In this document: in pieces, positions 1 through 11,984 of the stretch
Numbering within the stretch: the first letter of the stretch is position 1
Layout of the letters: every line of letters begins with the position of its first letter
Assembly: GCA_963969595.1 (NCBI GenBank)
Contig: OZ018412.1
Location: 870,501 to 934,500 of the forward strand
Direction of reading: 5' to 3'
Source: Neckera pumila
Taxonomy: Eukaryota > Streptophyta > Bryopsida > Hypnales > Neckeraceae
DNA: 64,000 nt
The notes under the pieces: generated by a model
The model's database searches: none
The model's input: only the letters and a program-made list of their open reading frames with translations
What the model was told of the DNA's origin: nothing
Program-made: the position numbers and the translations under genes

Positions 1-132
1 AGTTCAACATTTGCCGCAGTATTCCATTGTTCCATCAATATGAATACCCTTTATTCTTTGTTGCATGGACTGCATAAAATTGTATGACTCCATCATGTGG
101 AATCCTCACTGCCATTGACTTGTTTTGGTGTT

Positions 133-819
133 TCAATTTTGCAAGTTTTGTTGTATGCCCTGTTGGCGAGATACCTTTGAAGCAAACTCCCAAAATGCAG
201 GTATTTTGAGACATCCTTCAATTTGGACCCTACAAATTGTTGCATATGCATCCATCATGACTTTGTCATCTTGTGCAATCATCCTTGCTGTTTTTGGAAG
301 CGCTACGAGATGCCGTCGCTTCTTCTGCAATTCCGCCATTCCCTCAATGCTATTCCACCAAAACATTGACCCGTGCCTATTCCGTGAATTAGCAAATGCA
401 TGGCACCTTTGAGTAAACAAGTCTACTTTGAGAATGACTTGCTTGAAGTCTGGATCCTGTGCATGGTGAGCCTTGCCATAGTTTTCTATAGTGACCTTGG
501 CATTCCAAAATGCATCGTTCACCCTGTTTGCCAAGAATTTGTTGAAGCGCGGTTTGTCCATCTGATGACTCCATTGCGGAACGTTCAATGCTTTTAACAT
601 CTTCTACGTCATGTTGACTTTGAATTTTTGAATGCTCTCCTCTTGATATCTAACATATTTGCTATCCAAGGACGTGGTGGTTTTGGACTTATAAAACTTG
701 ACAATAAATTCAATCAAAAATGCTTTGCAAGCATCCGTGAGATATTCCTTAGCTATCCTAACTTCTTCATCCTCTGACAGCATCTGCTTGCCCTTCGCTC
801 CTTTCTTCAGCCTTGGCAT
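133..819 (-). pseudogene. Unrecognised transposon-type ORF, broken by one stop
   Basis: Two minus-strand open stretches, 604-819 (71 codons) and 133-600 (155 codons), lie in the same frame and are separated by a single TAG at 604-606, so they read as one frame of about 228 codons. The N-terminal part is lysine-rich and basic (PRLKKGAKGKQ). The rest is mixed helix-forming sequence with several Trp residues (PQWSHQMDKPRFNKF, FWWNSIEGMAEL). I recognise no domain. Its setting, next to a CGGACGG microrepeat block and in a run of decayed transposon genes, suggests that it belongs to a mobile element. A CAG-to-TAG or TGG-to-TAG transition would explain the stop. It could be the start of a longer gene that runs off the left edge of the window. 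Confidence 0.4.
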
Positions 820-1074
820 CTTGCTGAATTGTACTATTAATGAATATTTGAAAGATAAGATTGGACTTGCGATTTCACTTCAAAGCCAAAAGAACACATA
901 CATCGTTACGCAAAAACTAAAAAACCCGGCAATAAAGGGGCCCCAGTAATCCGACTTTTGCCTTCCCTAAGAAAGGAGCCAATGGAGGATGAACCACCAA
1001 GCTCTCCGCTCCTCTTGTTGAACACAAGGGAGAAGGCAAAAGTGAGGGCGGTTGGGCCATCCGCCCCTCTTATA

Positions 1075-1435
1075 ATGATCGGACAGCCTTCTCGGCGGTT
1101 GGACCCAGTCTCTGTCGTTCGATCAGTCGGTCGCGACAAGGCCGTCCAATGAAGCCAACCGATTGGACGGCAGTACCGGGTATTGGATGGGGTATCGGAT
1201 GGGGTATCGGACGGGTTTTCGGATGGCTAGGTTGTCAGACGCAGCGGTTCTCGGACGGGTTGGTTGGACTGGGTATCGGACGGCTGGGTCGGATGGATTT
1301 TTGGACGATTGGTCGGACAGGTCTCAAACACTGTTTCGGACGGGTTCTGGGATGGGTGGGTTGGATGGGGTATTGGACGGTTCGGCCGGATGGGTTGTCA
1401 GTCGGGGTCAGGGTCGGACAAGGTTCTGAGTAGGG
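1075..1435. repeat. CGGACGG/CGGATGG microrepeat block 1
   Basis: A GC-rich stretch made of many short degenerate units of the type (T/A)CGGACGGG and TTGGATGGGGTAT, interrupted and not in strict register. Long open frames across it on both strands (Gly/Trp/Arg-rich) are a by-product of the repeat. It lies 5' of the minus-strand ORF at 133-819. Similar blocks lie near 4.3, 6.65 and 12.0 kb. Confidence 0.7.
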
Positions 1436-1542
1436 ACAGATTGAATGAACGCTGTATTGGTGTCAATTTGTTTCAAGGATTTATAACTCAGGGTACTTTT
1501 CACACCAAAAAAATGAAAGTGATCGCTAACAAGGGTTAACCT

Positions 1543-2199
1543 GTAACCCATAAATGCCCAAGGACTGTTTTGGGCTTTTAGAAATTTGCTCTAAATTGCA
1601 CAAAATGCCAACATTTTGATAGGTTTTAACAATTTTTTTGGAATTGTAACCGTACAAATTTAAACTAGACATGTTAGAGGTCTCATATAAAAAATAAAAA
1701 TAAAAATTTATCACTTATGGAGTGAAAGATTATAATGTTTGACCATGAGGGTGCTATATTTGCAAAAATCTTTCAATCTTCTTTGATTGAAAGATAAATC
1801 TAAAAATTTGGTGACCAAAAAAATATGAGGTTATAGGGCCCAACTTGTATAATCCCAATCAATTTATGGTTTCTTAAAATGTACTCTACAATTTTTTTAA
1901 ATGAATTTTGAATGTAATTTTCTCTCCAAGACCTAGTGTATTTGAGGCCCATTTTCAAGAGCTCTCAATACTAAGGGAAGTCAAGATTGCAATGGGTACC
2001 CTTGTTCAAAAAATTGAATAGAAAAATCACTATCATTTATTTTCAAGATCGGATTTGCGCAGCTAAAACTAGACTTGAAGAAAAACTTTTAAAAAATATG
2101 AACTACTAAAAGTAGCATCTTGGTTAGGTTTTATTTAACTTCAAAGTTTTGCAAACACCAAATTTGGGATTTTGGGTGGCTTGGGCATTTAGGAGTTAA
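1543..2199. mobile_element. TTAA-type MITE, family B copy 1
   Basis: About 657 bp bounded by inverted ends, with a left end like CCCATAAATGCCCAAG and a right end CTTGGGCATTTAGGAGTTAA. The right TTAA target site is kept and the left one has mutated to GTAA. The interior aligns by eye with the copies at 57528-58194 (same orientation) and 61509-62156 (inverted). It has no coding capacity, so it is a non-autonomous element. Confidence 0.7.
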
Positions 2200-2214
2200 C
2201 ACTTGGAAAAACCT

Positions 2215-2455
2215 TGGAAATAAATGACAAGGAAGTTGAAAGCCCCAAGAAATGGGGAATACATGACAAGTAAACTTGAAGCCAAAAAAATTTGGGAATG
2301 AATGATGAGAAACTGAAAACAAAAAAGGATGGGGAATGAATGATTATGAAACTTAAAATTCAATAAAATTGGGAATGAATGACAAGGAAACTAGAAGCAA
2401 AAAAGGATGATGGAATGAATGATAAGGAAATGGAAGCAAAAGAAAAGGGGAGGGA
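2215..2455. repeat. Degenerate tandem repeat, about 50-bp unit
   Basis: About five diverged units share the core GGGAATGAATGACAAG followed by a GAAACT-AGAAGCAAAAAA-like tail. From here to 2992 I see no gene: the sequence is AT-rich with scattered short ORFs on both strands that have no recognisable product. Confidence 0.6.
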
Positions 2456-2992
2456 ATATAAATCCACAACCAAAACAAGAAATGATACCCATTTCCGGTA
2501 ACATTATGCTTCGGATTTAAATGTGAAGTTTTCATTCATTCAATTTGGACTACAAACTTATGCAGAAGGTATAGACTATGTTTTGAAGGGCACAATGTTA
2601 TGCGTTAGTTGTTTCTTGAAAAAATAACTTATACAATGCATTTTTGGAGGTTAGTAAGGAAGTCATTATGTTCTTTGCTGGAGACTTATATATGCCACTC
2701 AATTGTAGAAAGCGGACCGATACCATATGTATATTAACAAAAAAATCATTGGTTATACAACAATGGTATTCAAGAATAATACCATCACATGGCTACCAAT
2801 GTACTTATATATGGATATAAAAACCTAATCCCGCCAAATTAGAAAATCAGGAACTGAAATTCCTCAACATCACTGTACAATGCTTGCCGACAACAACAAT
2901 CCACGGCCATTACAATCAATGGATCAGGTTCTAAGGCTTGCACTATAAGACAAAACACCCCTTTACTCTGAATCAGAATCGGTATCATCTCT

Positions 2993-4318
2993 CTAGCTTG
3001 GGCCTCTAGAACTAGACCCATAAACACCAAGATATGGTCCTCCACCATAGGTGTCTTCCTGTCCACTTGGTGCCACTTTTCTTCCGTAATTTGGATAATG
3101 AGGACCTCCAAAAGGCGGAAGGGGAATGGGAACATTGTGCTGGGACCCTCCTTCACTTGAACCACCATAATAAAAACCTCCATGATGCTGATATGAAGCA
3201 GATGCAGTGCTCCCAAGATAGTATTGGGAGCCACTTTGGCTACCATCGTCATACCGCGTACTTCGAAAGTCACCTCGGGATGCATTATTGTATTGTGAAC
3301 TTCCTCGCAAATCTTGTGAGGCACGTGAACCACGGTCAAGGTGGTGCGATGGGTCATGCCCATGTTATCAACCATGATCCTCCACGCTTCAACGCATTAT
3401 CTCTTGCATTTGTTCCTCGTACTCAATGTCTTCGCGAGCTTCTTGCCGTTCGAGTCTCTCTCCAAATGTCACAGATGCTTGAGCATCGGGAACATCGTCG
3501 TTGTCCAAAACATCATCCTCTACATCAGGCAACACAACCGACGGCATTCCAGAATGACCTCGATTGGACCACTCTAGCAAGCAATCGCTCACTCCAACCA
3601 AATTGGTATAAATCATGTGATGTCGGTGATTCAGAGTTTTTACATTTTTTCCATACACTATTTTCCAATCTACGTCTTTGTGGAGTACAATCTCTGCCCA
3701 AACCATGGCCACAGTCGAATAGGTCATGACATTTGTTTTTGACATTGGTAAACCGGATGCCGATAAAATCTCCTTGTATTGTTGAACAAAATGGACGCTC
3801 TTGCATGTGGTCATTTGTCCTTCCCAACGTCGAACTTGTATCAAAGCATATTCACGTGACCACAATTTGGAGATGTATGTCATTTTCACATACTTTTTGT
3901 ACGCTGTGCAATCCCACACTTTTATGGGTTCCTCTTGCCATCCAAGCTCCGCTACGCAAAGAGGATTTTCCCAATCTTCCCAATTCATCTCCTGTGATAT
4001 TCCCTTTGGTGCACTTCCTCCGTGTGGCATGGTAACTTTGATTAAGTTTTTTGGAATCGATTTTAGAATTGTTATTGATTTTTTCACACACCTGTGCAAT
4101 GCTTTGAAGTTAGAATGTGGATGACCAAAGGAGACCTGCACTTTATAAAAACAAATTAGTTCCGAAACCTCTAGTGCTGACGGCACTTCAGTCTCCAACC
4201 ATAGGCCATAGCCGTTTACACACCAAGTCAGAAGGGGCGCGCAGAATCCCAAAGGCACTGGATCAACCCACTCCGCAAGGGAAACAACTGTGAAAAATGA
4301 GCCGTCCAACGAGCCCAT
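2993..4318 (-). pseudogene. Element ORF family X, copy 1 (broken)
   Basis: A minus-strand frame opens with an ATG at 4316-4318 and runs 309 codons to a TGA at 3389-3391. Two further stops lie close by in the same frame (3368-3370 and 3365-3367). The frame then continues to 2993 as a Gly/Ser/Tyr-rich low-complexity tail (SSQYNNASRGDF, GGFYYGGSSEGG). The central part (WDCTAYKKYVKMTYISKLWSR, then PMSKTNVMTYSTVAMVWAEI and DVDWK) matches the first part of the plus-strand frame at 7253-8032, so these are two members of one repeated family. The sequence just before the first stop is acidic and Glu-rich (probably coiled coil). I recognise no known domain. A CGGACGG block begins a few bases upstream of its start codon. 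It is probably an element-encoded protein of unknown function. Confidence 0.55.
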
Positions 4319-4319
4319 A

Positions 4320-4835
4320 AGTAGTTGGACGGGGCGTACGTCGCTCTAGACATCAGATGGCTCTAGGTTTGGACGTCCGAATCGGACAGCCATGAAGCTC
4401 CGGATGTCTAATCGCAAGGCCACCAACGTAAGGCGGACGATCAAAGGGGACGGGAAAATTGGTTGGAGTGACCGACATATTGTCGGAATCGGGCAGCGGG
4501 CGGTCGGCAGCAAATTTGGACGATTACAATCAGGCCTTGTCGGACGTCAGTAAGGTTGGACGGCTTCAATTCGGACGCCATGAGAGTCGGACAGATGGTT
4601 GCGGGTTTGGACGGCTATAGGTTCGGACGATGAGACATCAATGGCGCAAAATCGGCCGCGTAGCGGGTCGGACGCCTGTAGGGTTGGACGCCTTGAGGAG
4701 CGAACGCATGGAGGTTCAGATGGCCGGAGGATTGGACGGTTCCAATGTCTAATGAAAGGACGGCAACATTCGTATGGCTGCAGGGGCGGATGCCAAGGTG
4801 GTCGGATGGCGTTCTGATTGGACGGCTTAGATCCT
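4320..4835. repeat. CGGACGG microrepeat block 2
   Basis: About 500 bp with dozens of TCGGACGG/TTGGACGG-like heptamers at irregular 15-30-bp spacing (for example around 4320-4390, 4550-4640 and 4670-4740). It starts immediately 5' of the family X ORF on the minus strand. Read on the strand of that ORF, the motif is CCGTCCG. Confidence 0.75.
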
Positions 4836-4968
4836 GTGGAGTAGGAAAAACGCAGGAGTTTTAATTCAAACTGCATTCATGTGAGAGGGCATTATGATTT
4901 GTGAACTTCCTGTAGATTCCTTTCCAAAGCTATGTTGGAAGAACCTAAAATTGGTGTCAGAAATTGAA

Positions 4969-5012
4969 TCCTAAACCCTAAACCTAAATTCTAAACCCTA
5001 ACCCATAAACCC
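4969..5012. repeat. Short interstitial telomere-like repeat
   Basis: Degenerate CCCTAAA units (CCTAAACCCTAAACC, then CTAAACCCTAACCC), matching the common plant telomere unit TTTAGGG. There are only about six imperfect units, so this is an internal relic and not a chromosome end. Confidence 0.7.
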
Positions 5013-5084
5013 TTGACCTTGAATACGTTAGTATTTTTGTTTTTTGTAAAATCAATGTGGATCAAGCACACTCATGCAAAAAAA

Positions 5085-5323
5085 ATGGGTACCCTTATGA
5101 AATTAGTGACGATACCATAATAAAGAGGCATATGGGTATTCTAATTTTTTTAGGAAAAAATATGAATCAACGCTAGGTTGTATTGATAAAAAGAATTGGA
5201 TATCCTTATGAAATTAAAGACGACACCATAATAAGGAGCCTATGGGTATTCTTGTTTTTCTATGAAAACACATGAATCAACGCTAGACCATATTGAAAAA
5301 GAAATTATTGGATATCCTTCTTA
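5085..5323. repeat. Direct duplication, about 121-bp unit, two copies
   Basis: Two adjacent diverged units share TACCATAATAA-GAG/GAGCC-TATGGGTATTCT and ATGAATCAACGCTAG, starting near 5085 and 5206. It leads directly into the 41-bp satellite. Confidence 0.65.
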
Positions 5324-5990
5324 AAATCATGGTGGCTTTGTTTTGGTTTGAAATGGAAAAATTTTAATCACTGTGGCTTGATTTTTGTTTGAAGTAGCAA
5401 AATTGGCTTAATTTTGGTGTGAAATGGCAAAAAATAAATCATGGTGTCTTGATTTGAATGTGAAGTACCAAAATCTAAATCATGGTGGCTTGGTTTTAGT
5501 TTCACATACCAAAATTTAAATTACGTTGCCTTCATTTTAATGTGAAGTAGCAGAAATTAAATCATGGTTACTTGATTTTGGTTTCAAGTGGGAAAATTAA
5601 ATCATGGTGGCTTGCTTTGAATGTGAAGTACCAAATTTAAATCATGGTGTCTTGATCTTAGTTTGAAGTAGCCAAATACAAATCATGGTGTCTTGATTTT
5701 AGTTTGAAGTAGCAAAATTTAAATTTTGGTGGCTTGATTTTAATTTGAAGTAGCAAAATTTAATCATGGTGGCTTGGATTTAGTTTGAAGTAGGTGAATT
5801 AAATCAAGGTGGCTTCATTTTATTTGTGAAGTATGAAAGTGAAATCATGCCATCATGGTGGCTTCGGTTTTATTTGAAGTGCACAAAATGAAATAATGGT
5901 GGCTCCATTTACTTTTGAAGCAGCAAAATTAAATCATGTAAAACTTGATTCTAATTTGAAGAAATCAAATCAAAATCAAATCATGGTTGC
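5324..5990. repeat. Satellite of about 41-bp units, about 15 copies
   Basis: Head-to-tail diverged units, each opening with AAATCATGGTGGCTTG and closing with a TTTGAAGTAGCAAAATT-type tail. The unit length is about 40-41 bp with a few longer units. From 5991 to about 6640 no gene is visible. That stretch holds homopolymer tracts (C9/A9 near 6018-6038, T18 near 6290-6307) and unremarkable sequence. Confidence 0.85.
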
Positions 5991-6644
5991 ACTCTAAATG
6001 TCATTTAACCGCTGCCTCCCCCCCCCCAAAAAAAAAACGTCAAGCCAAGGCATGATTGTACGTGAGCAGCAAATATTATTTGGTTGTGAGGAAGCAAATT
6101 TTGAATTTTGAGGGTTTGGAGGGGACAATTTCAAGATTCGGATGGAAATGTTTGTGGTTATGTGGTACTACAAACATCCTGCTTCAAAACTCAAGATTGC
6201 CCCTTCCAAGCCCTCCATTTCATCACCTCCCTCCCCCACAAGCAAATCGTGATTCTCTCCCAAATACAAACATAAACTGGTTGGATGCTTTTTTTTTTTT
6301 TTTTTTTGGATGTTTGGCTACCACGACCAAACCAAATCCCACAACTAGGGGGGTGACATCATTAAACAAGATAGAGAATGTCATTGGAAATCGAACTGTA
6401 GACCACCTCAAAGTCAAATGAGTTAGAAGGAGGCCACTACTTACGGCCATGCCTTTGAGGGACTACGGTCCCACTCGGGTTGACCTTTGATGTTGCAATT
6501 TCATGACTTCATAGTTTTCTTATCTCTTGATTTCTGCAGCCGTCGTTGCATTGGAACATTGGATGCTTGTATCATAAATAATGGGCCTTGGAAAACGATC
6601 CTAGGATCACTGGATCCTATATTTATGTACTTTGTCCACCTGAT

Positions 6645-7035
6645 CGGACGGCGGTCGGACAGAGACCGACCAATCGTCAAACGGCGCGTTAGAAAGGGGC
6701 GGACGGGATGTCGGACGCAGGTCGCACGCGGCATTGGACAGCTAGTAGGACGGGGCATTGGACGGTAGTCTCACAGCAACCACCGCTGTCCAATAGTCGG
6801 CCCTAATCCACTTTGGGTTCGGATGGCCAGGTTTGGATGTCGGATGTCTCGGTCCGAACTTTGGACGACTCGGTCTGGCGGGTGGACGGTGTGCTGCCCG
6901 TTCGACTCCGAAGCACTTGGCGTTGGTCTGTCCACCAAACCTCAGGTTCAAAGATGCTTTGCGACGTCCGAGGCAGGTTCAGTGTCGAACCTAACTTAGG
7001 TCTGCCGTCCAACTGCTATAAGGTCGGACGGGCTG
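6645..7035. repeat. CGGACGG microrepeat block 3
   Basis: A GC-rich block of CGGACGG, CGGACAG, TTGGACG and similar heptamers, first mostly in one orientation and then mixed. It ends about 220 bp before the first ATG of the plus-strand family X frame at 7253. Confidence 0.7.
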
Positions 7036-7252
7036 CTCATTTTTCCTCACTTCTTCTCTCCTCTCAGAGGTGTTAGAACCGTGTCGGATGTTCTGCTCTT
7101 GCTTCACCATGCGAGTTGCTCCTACATGGTGGAGAATTGGAGTCATTCATTTTTCATAACGACATACGCTCTTCTTTTTATTGAAATACACGTGTTTCAA
7201 GGGGATCACTTGCAGTGATTTTTGAAGCGGTTACAAATTCAAAGCAAAAATC

Positions 7253-10200
7253 ATGAGAGGTGAAGGTGTTGCGAGTACTGGTGGGATGAATTCAAGGGTA
7301 GAAAGCAGTAAGAAAACTAAATGGAAGGAGGCAACCTACGGGCTCCATCCAAAGATTACGGACAACCTTAACATCAAAGCGGAGCCAGATTGGGAGAAGG
7401 AGACAGCAAAATATTGGAACTCCAGGATGTACAAGAAATATGTAAAAATGTACTACATCAACAAGTTGTAGCCGAGGGATTCCCATGCCGCTCAGACGCA
7501 TGATTTTCGTTGCAAGCCATGGACTTGCAACGACTAGCATTTTAAGGAACGATCGTTGGAGGTGTGGAAGACACTCTTTGGAGACAAACCAATGAGTAAG
7601 GGGTATATAAACTACAACTTGGCTTCCATGGTGTATGCAGAACTACAATTAGCCCAGAAGGTGGATTGGAGCACATTTCCAACAACAGCCAAGGAGCCAC
7701 TACATCTTGATCGCAATCAAAAAGATATTCCGGATTTGTACAATCCACAGGCAGGGCCAAGTCGGACACTAAAACCAAGAAGAGTATTAAAAAATACTCC
7801 AATGCCGCAGACAATCATCTCTTGGGGCTCAAGTGATGCATTACCGTTGGCTTCTACGCAGACCCCAACGACAGTGAGCCGTACATCCTTGGGAGATCCA
7901 AAGGGAGAGGTGATTATGACTCCTCCAATGGCTTTGATGTGCACACCGAATGTAGAAACCGTGGTTCTAGTAAGTATGGTTCCGAACGAGCAGAACGTTT
8001 TAAATAAATGTGGGGCCCATATTCCGCTATGAGAACATCAGGAGGACCCTAGACCGGAACAAGTCGCAAGGGCCAATGCTGCAATTGATAATCTTTTAGA
8101 GAGCTCTAGATCCCTTGACACATGTACCTTTGAATCCAGACGGGACAAGGTCGCCGAGCCCAATATTGAGCCCTCAAGTTCAATGGCATCGGTCAATAAG
8201 AAATAAAGAACCAGCCCATGACGTGACAAGGGATTTCACCATTCATGGCAAAGACATTGCGAGCAAGTATCCGGGAGTGTCGACTATTCCTCCCTTGCAA
8301 TTGGAGATTCTCTGTCACATGCCAAATCTGAAGGAATTGGAAGCCTTAGTGCACTGCTCTGCTCAATGGAAGGAACTTCACGTAGGAGTAAGTCCATCTG
8401 TATCCAATGCCAAGGCTGACAGCTCTAATCCTCTTCCGAAACCTAGAGGACTAGAGCTGCCATGTGACTGACTGACTGTGACATAAGATGGAAGGCATTT
8501 TACAAAACTGCAGTCTCATTGACCACAGCAGCGGGATTTGTGCAAGAAATGTCCCCGAAGGTAACGGAATTTGTAGAGGAATTGGCCAAAGTATTGCCTG
8601 AACTGATCATTGGTGCCATAGCTTTCATGAAGTACATACAGGCAATATTACCATTCCTTGACGACAAGTACGACAAAATGAAAGACTTGGTTGCTCTAGC
8701 AAAAGAAAGTCAGACTTTGAGGGCCTTGAACGATTCCAATGACAATTGAAAGGCACAATGTAATGAATTGAAAAAGAAGTTGGAAAGACTATAGAGGATC
8801 CATGAGCGCGAATTTAGATGGCGGATGAAGGATATTGCAGAATTGGGGCCCATATCACTTGAGGTGCAAGACACTCAAGAAAGTGATAAATTCTCTCTTC
8901 CTTTTGAAAAAGACAGAGCTGTGGAGGGCCATAGAAGCAGGGAAGTAAACCCTCAAACCACCATTTGTAATCCTACTCCAGCATTGCAAGATGCTTCCTT
9001 GCAAAAAGAAGGCAAGGAGGTCAAAGAATTGAAGCAGAAATTGGATGAGGCAACCAAAAAGAACGTCCGTTCTTGGTTTGAGGTGGAACAATTGAAACAA
9101 ATAGTGCAGTTGGATAAATGTATGCCACAGGGTAGTGCGGACTCTCGGTGGTTGACATGGGTACAGAAGCTCAAAGACAAACCACCCGTAGTATCCCAAG
9201 CAATGAAAGGGCTCTTGAAATTAGCAATGAAGTCGGATGATGAATGCAATGCCGTGGAGAGCTCTATGTGGCAGATGAAGCAGATGTTCGAGGTACATTC
9301 GAGGGGGTCCACCGACATTACGTGTTGGGGAGACATGGATGCAATGTTTGAACGCTTGAACCACGCAAAGAACAACCAACATCCCCACATCAATTGGACC
9401 TTGGAAGCAGAGGAAGGATGGGTCCCTTACAACACGCTTTCAGCACACATCAAGAAGAATGAGAAGGAAGTTGTGCATGCTCGTGATCCTTCCATGGGAA
9501 TCTTGGAGGGTAGGTGTAGCCTTTGCCTAGGTCATATTGGTCCGGAAGGAGCCCTAACCATGGGCCAGTGCCGCCACATTTTTCATGTCACATGCATTGT
9601 CAAAGCATCTCTCTATTGTTCAGTTTGTCCCGAGTGTCGTTCTCCTTTCAGCCCGAGGTTCTACAAAATGCTTGGGATCTCGGAAGGTATGCCCCTTGGT
9701 CACAAATACAATCAATGGAACCTTCCACTAGCCCAAGCGCCATACAAATTTCAAAATTACTTGCATTGGAGAAAACCTCTAACGTGGGATTCACTGGTCC
9801 AAGTGCAAACCCTCACCCAGACGTCTTTGTATGAGCCGGATCGTTACGTGTGGATGACCAAGGACAGAGAGGTGCAGTTGCGGGCTAGAGGTATTGAAGG
9901 TGACAAGGCTCGTGAAATGTTTTGTCGCAGCATAGGAGGACATTGGAGCATGCAACACAAGAAATTCTTTCGATTTCCGGAAAAGGAGGTGCATAAAGAT
10001 GGAGATGGCAATTGGATAGAGTAGGAGTATGCTCAAGAGTTCCATGAGCAATACTCGGCGTACAATCACACTTTGATAGGCAGGGCCCTTTTTTTGTTGA
10101 AGTTGGAAGAAGCCACAGAAGTTTGTGCTCTTGTGGAAATAGATGGGCAGTCAAGCACAAGGCATTTTTATGTGGACGTGGCAAGGGAATTTGATAAGAG

Positions 10201-10570
10201 GATGGGCGACATCATAAGTGCATGGAGGGAGTTTCTAGTGGGAGGAAATCGACCTACATGGTTATACATGCAAGATGATGACAAAGCAGTCAACGCCTTG
10301 GTAAGCCGAGTGGATAGTGCACTCAAAGCATTGAAGGCAAGGGAAGTGGACTTGTCTCCCAAGCGGAAGCAGAAACAGAGGATGGAAGACAAAGATGACC
10401 ACTCTTCGGAAACAAAACGACAGTTTGGCATCATTGACTTGGAAGCTAGGTCCGTAGGGCCCACCGTTGGAACAAGTCCTATGCGTACCCCTTGTCGCAG
10501 AAGTGCAAGATTCATGGGTGAAGAGGGTCCGTCTCGTGTATCGGGGGAAGGTAGCGGTGATAATATATAG
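7253..10570 (+). pseudogene. Element ORF family X, copy 2: coiled coil plus RING-H2 (broken)
   Basis: A plus-strand reading frame can be followed for about 3.3 kb in one phase (7253-8204 and 8519-10570), with a probable frame change for 8205-8471. It is interrupted by stops at 7469, about 7538, 8030, about 8792, 10022 and a few others. The N-terminal part aligns with the minus-strand family member at 2993-4318 (MYKKYVKMYYINKL, PMSKGYINYNLASMVYAE, KVDW). The longest intact piece, 8825-10024 (399 codons), has a helical charged stretch (about residues 60-100) and a canonical RING-H2 finger near residues 231-275: CSLC, then CRHIFHVTC, then CPEC. This fits C-x2-C-xn-C-x-H-x2-H-x2-C-xn-C-x2-C. The last piece (10073-10570) ends in a basic, NLS-like segment (PKRKQKQR). 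A RING-H2 finger would suit a ubiquitin-ligase-like or protein-binding role. No transposase core is recognised, so the nature of the element is open. Confidence 0.55.
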
Positions 10571-11984
10571 TGCCAATGGCCTTTTTTTGGAATAGGATAG
10601 AATTGCGTGGAGTGTTGTTTGGATCTTAGGAGAATCTAGTACCACTAAAGAATTATACTCATGGTATTTATGAGTTTCTTTTAATATATAAATATGTAAG
10701 GAATGCAAATTTCATTTAATTTGCTATCAGTTTATGGTATTTTATGCTACACCTCTTGGGCAATTATGTGATTTGCGTCCTTCTATTACAATTTATAAGT
10801 TATTTTTCTGTCACTAATGGATGAATCCCTAAATGCCAGACAGTCTGAGCAATCATATTTGGTCGCTTTGAAATTTGAGATTTGTTTTTATGTGAGCAAT
10901 TCACTTCTAAAGGTTAGAGACTATGTTTTCACCAAAAACAATAAAACACTCCAGAACTGCCATTTCTAGTACAAATACTAAATTTTAGGAAAAAAGCATT
11001 TTTGGACACATGCTTGGTAGGATTTTTTAGTAAACTTGTTTTTGAGTGTGTAAGAAAAATTTCAGAATCTTTCACCTTGTAGAGTACAAGGTATTAGGCT
11101 ATTAGCATTGAAATTGACAAAAAAACTTTTTTGGGCCCTGCAAAAAAATGGTCAGCTACACTTGACAAGGTCACATTTAAATGGAAAAATGTCCAAAATG
11201 GTGGTTACTCCTTAGATTCATTCTTGAAACCAAGTTGGCTACATGCTTGAAAATTTTCAGATCATTTGGAATTGTACTCCATATATGAAAAAAATGGGAA
11301 GACACAAGAAGTAGAGAATGGTTCAAAACACTAAATTCAAAAAAATTTAATTATGGAATTGAAAAAACTCATTTCCAATGGTTGTAATGTTGCAACAAAC
11401 AATGTACATATTATGCTTTAATTTTTTCCAAAAACTATTAAAAATTGAGTTAAATATAGGACTTCAAAGTTTATTTTTCAGTAGCAAATCCATAACTACC
11501 CTCAAACTAGAACACTTTATAATTTCCATCTCAAAAATCAAAATTGAATAAGTAAAAGCTTTTTACGTAAATATATCTAAGGAACCAATTTTAAAAGTAA
11601 TTTTTGGGTGCTAACATGATTTGTAGTTGTCCATCTCACCTCCAATCCCAAGAAAAGTTTGTTTGCTAATTTGTCAAACATAATGGGCATGAGAAGTATA
11701 CATATTTTTTTTCATAATTTTTCAACTCATATGTAATTTGACACTAGAAATTGGTGTGCATATTAATAATGGTAATAAGCAAAAACATTGAACACGTATA
11801 CGGTTAGATTTTGGAAGACAAACAATTTGCTTGAGTGTAGAGAACCGGACAATGTGCCAACTATAATTCCATAAGTCTATGCTCTTTTTTCACAAGCAAG
11901 ACACATTTAGATACGCTTAGGGCCTTAGCCATGTAGGGGTCAAGGCCTTGAGCCCTAACCCTCGATAGTGGTGTCACCCAAACA
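10571..11984. mobile_element. Gene-free stretch with a reversed, diverged A'-family MITE copy (about 10911-11520)
   Basis: Between about 10911 and 11520 the sequence is the reverse complement of the interior of the A' elements at 59794-60720 and 63150-63856. Shared blocks include GACTATGTTTTCACCAAAAA, CCAAAATGGTGGTTACTC and AGGACTTCAAAGTTTATTTT. The terminal TTAA ends are not clear, so the copy is old or truncated. The remainder is AT-rich with no gene seen. Confidence 0.55.

Noticed and set aside
1149..1539. Overlapping Gly/Trp/Arg-rich ORFs in three plus-strand frames
   Set aside because: They are translations of the CGGACGG/GGATGG microrepeats. All frames stay open because the repeat lacks stop codons.
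6373..6480. tRNA-like stretch (AATCGAACTG, CCACTCGGGTTGACC)
   Set aside because: It cannot be folded into a cloverleaf with proper arms, and no intact T-loop GGTTCGAATCC was found. No tRNA or rRNA gene is supported in the window.
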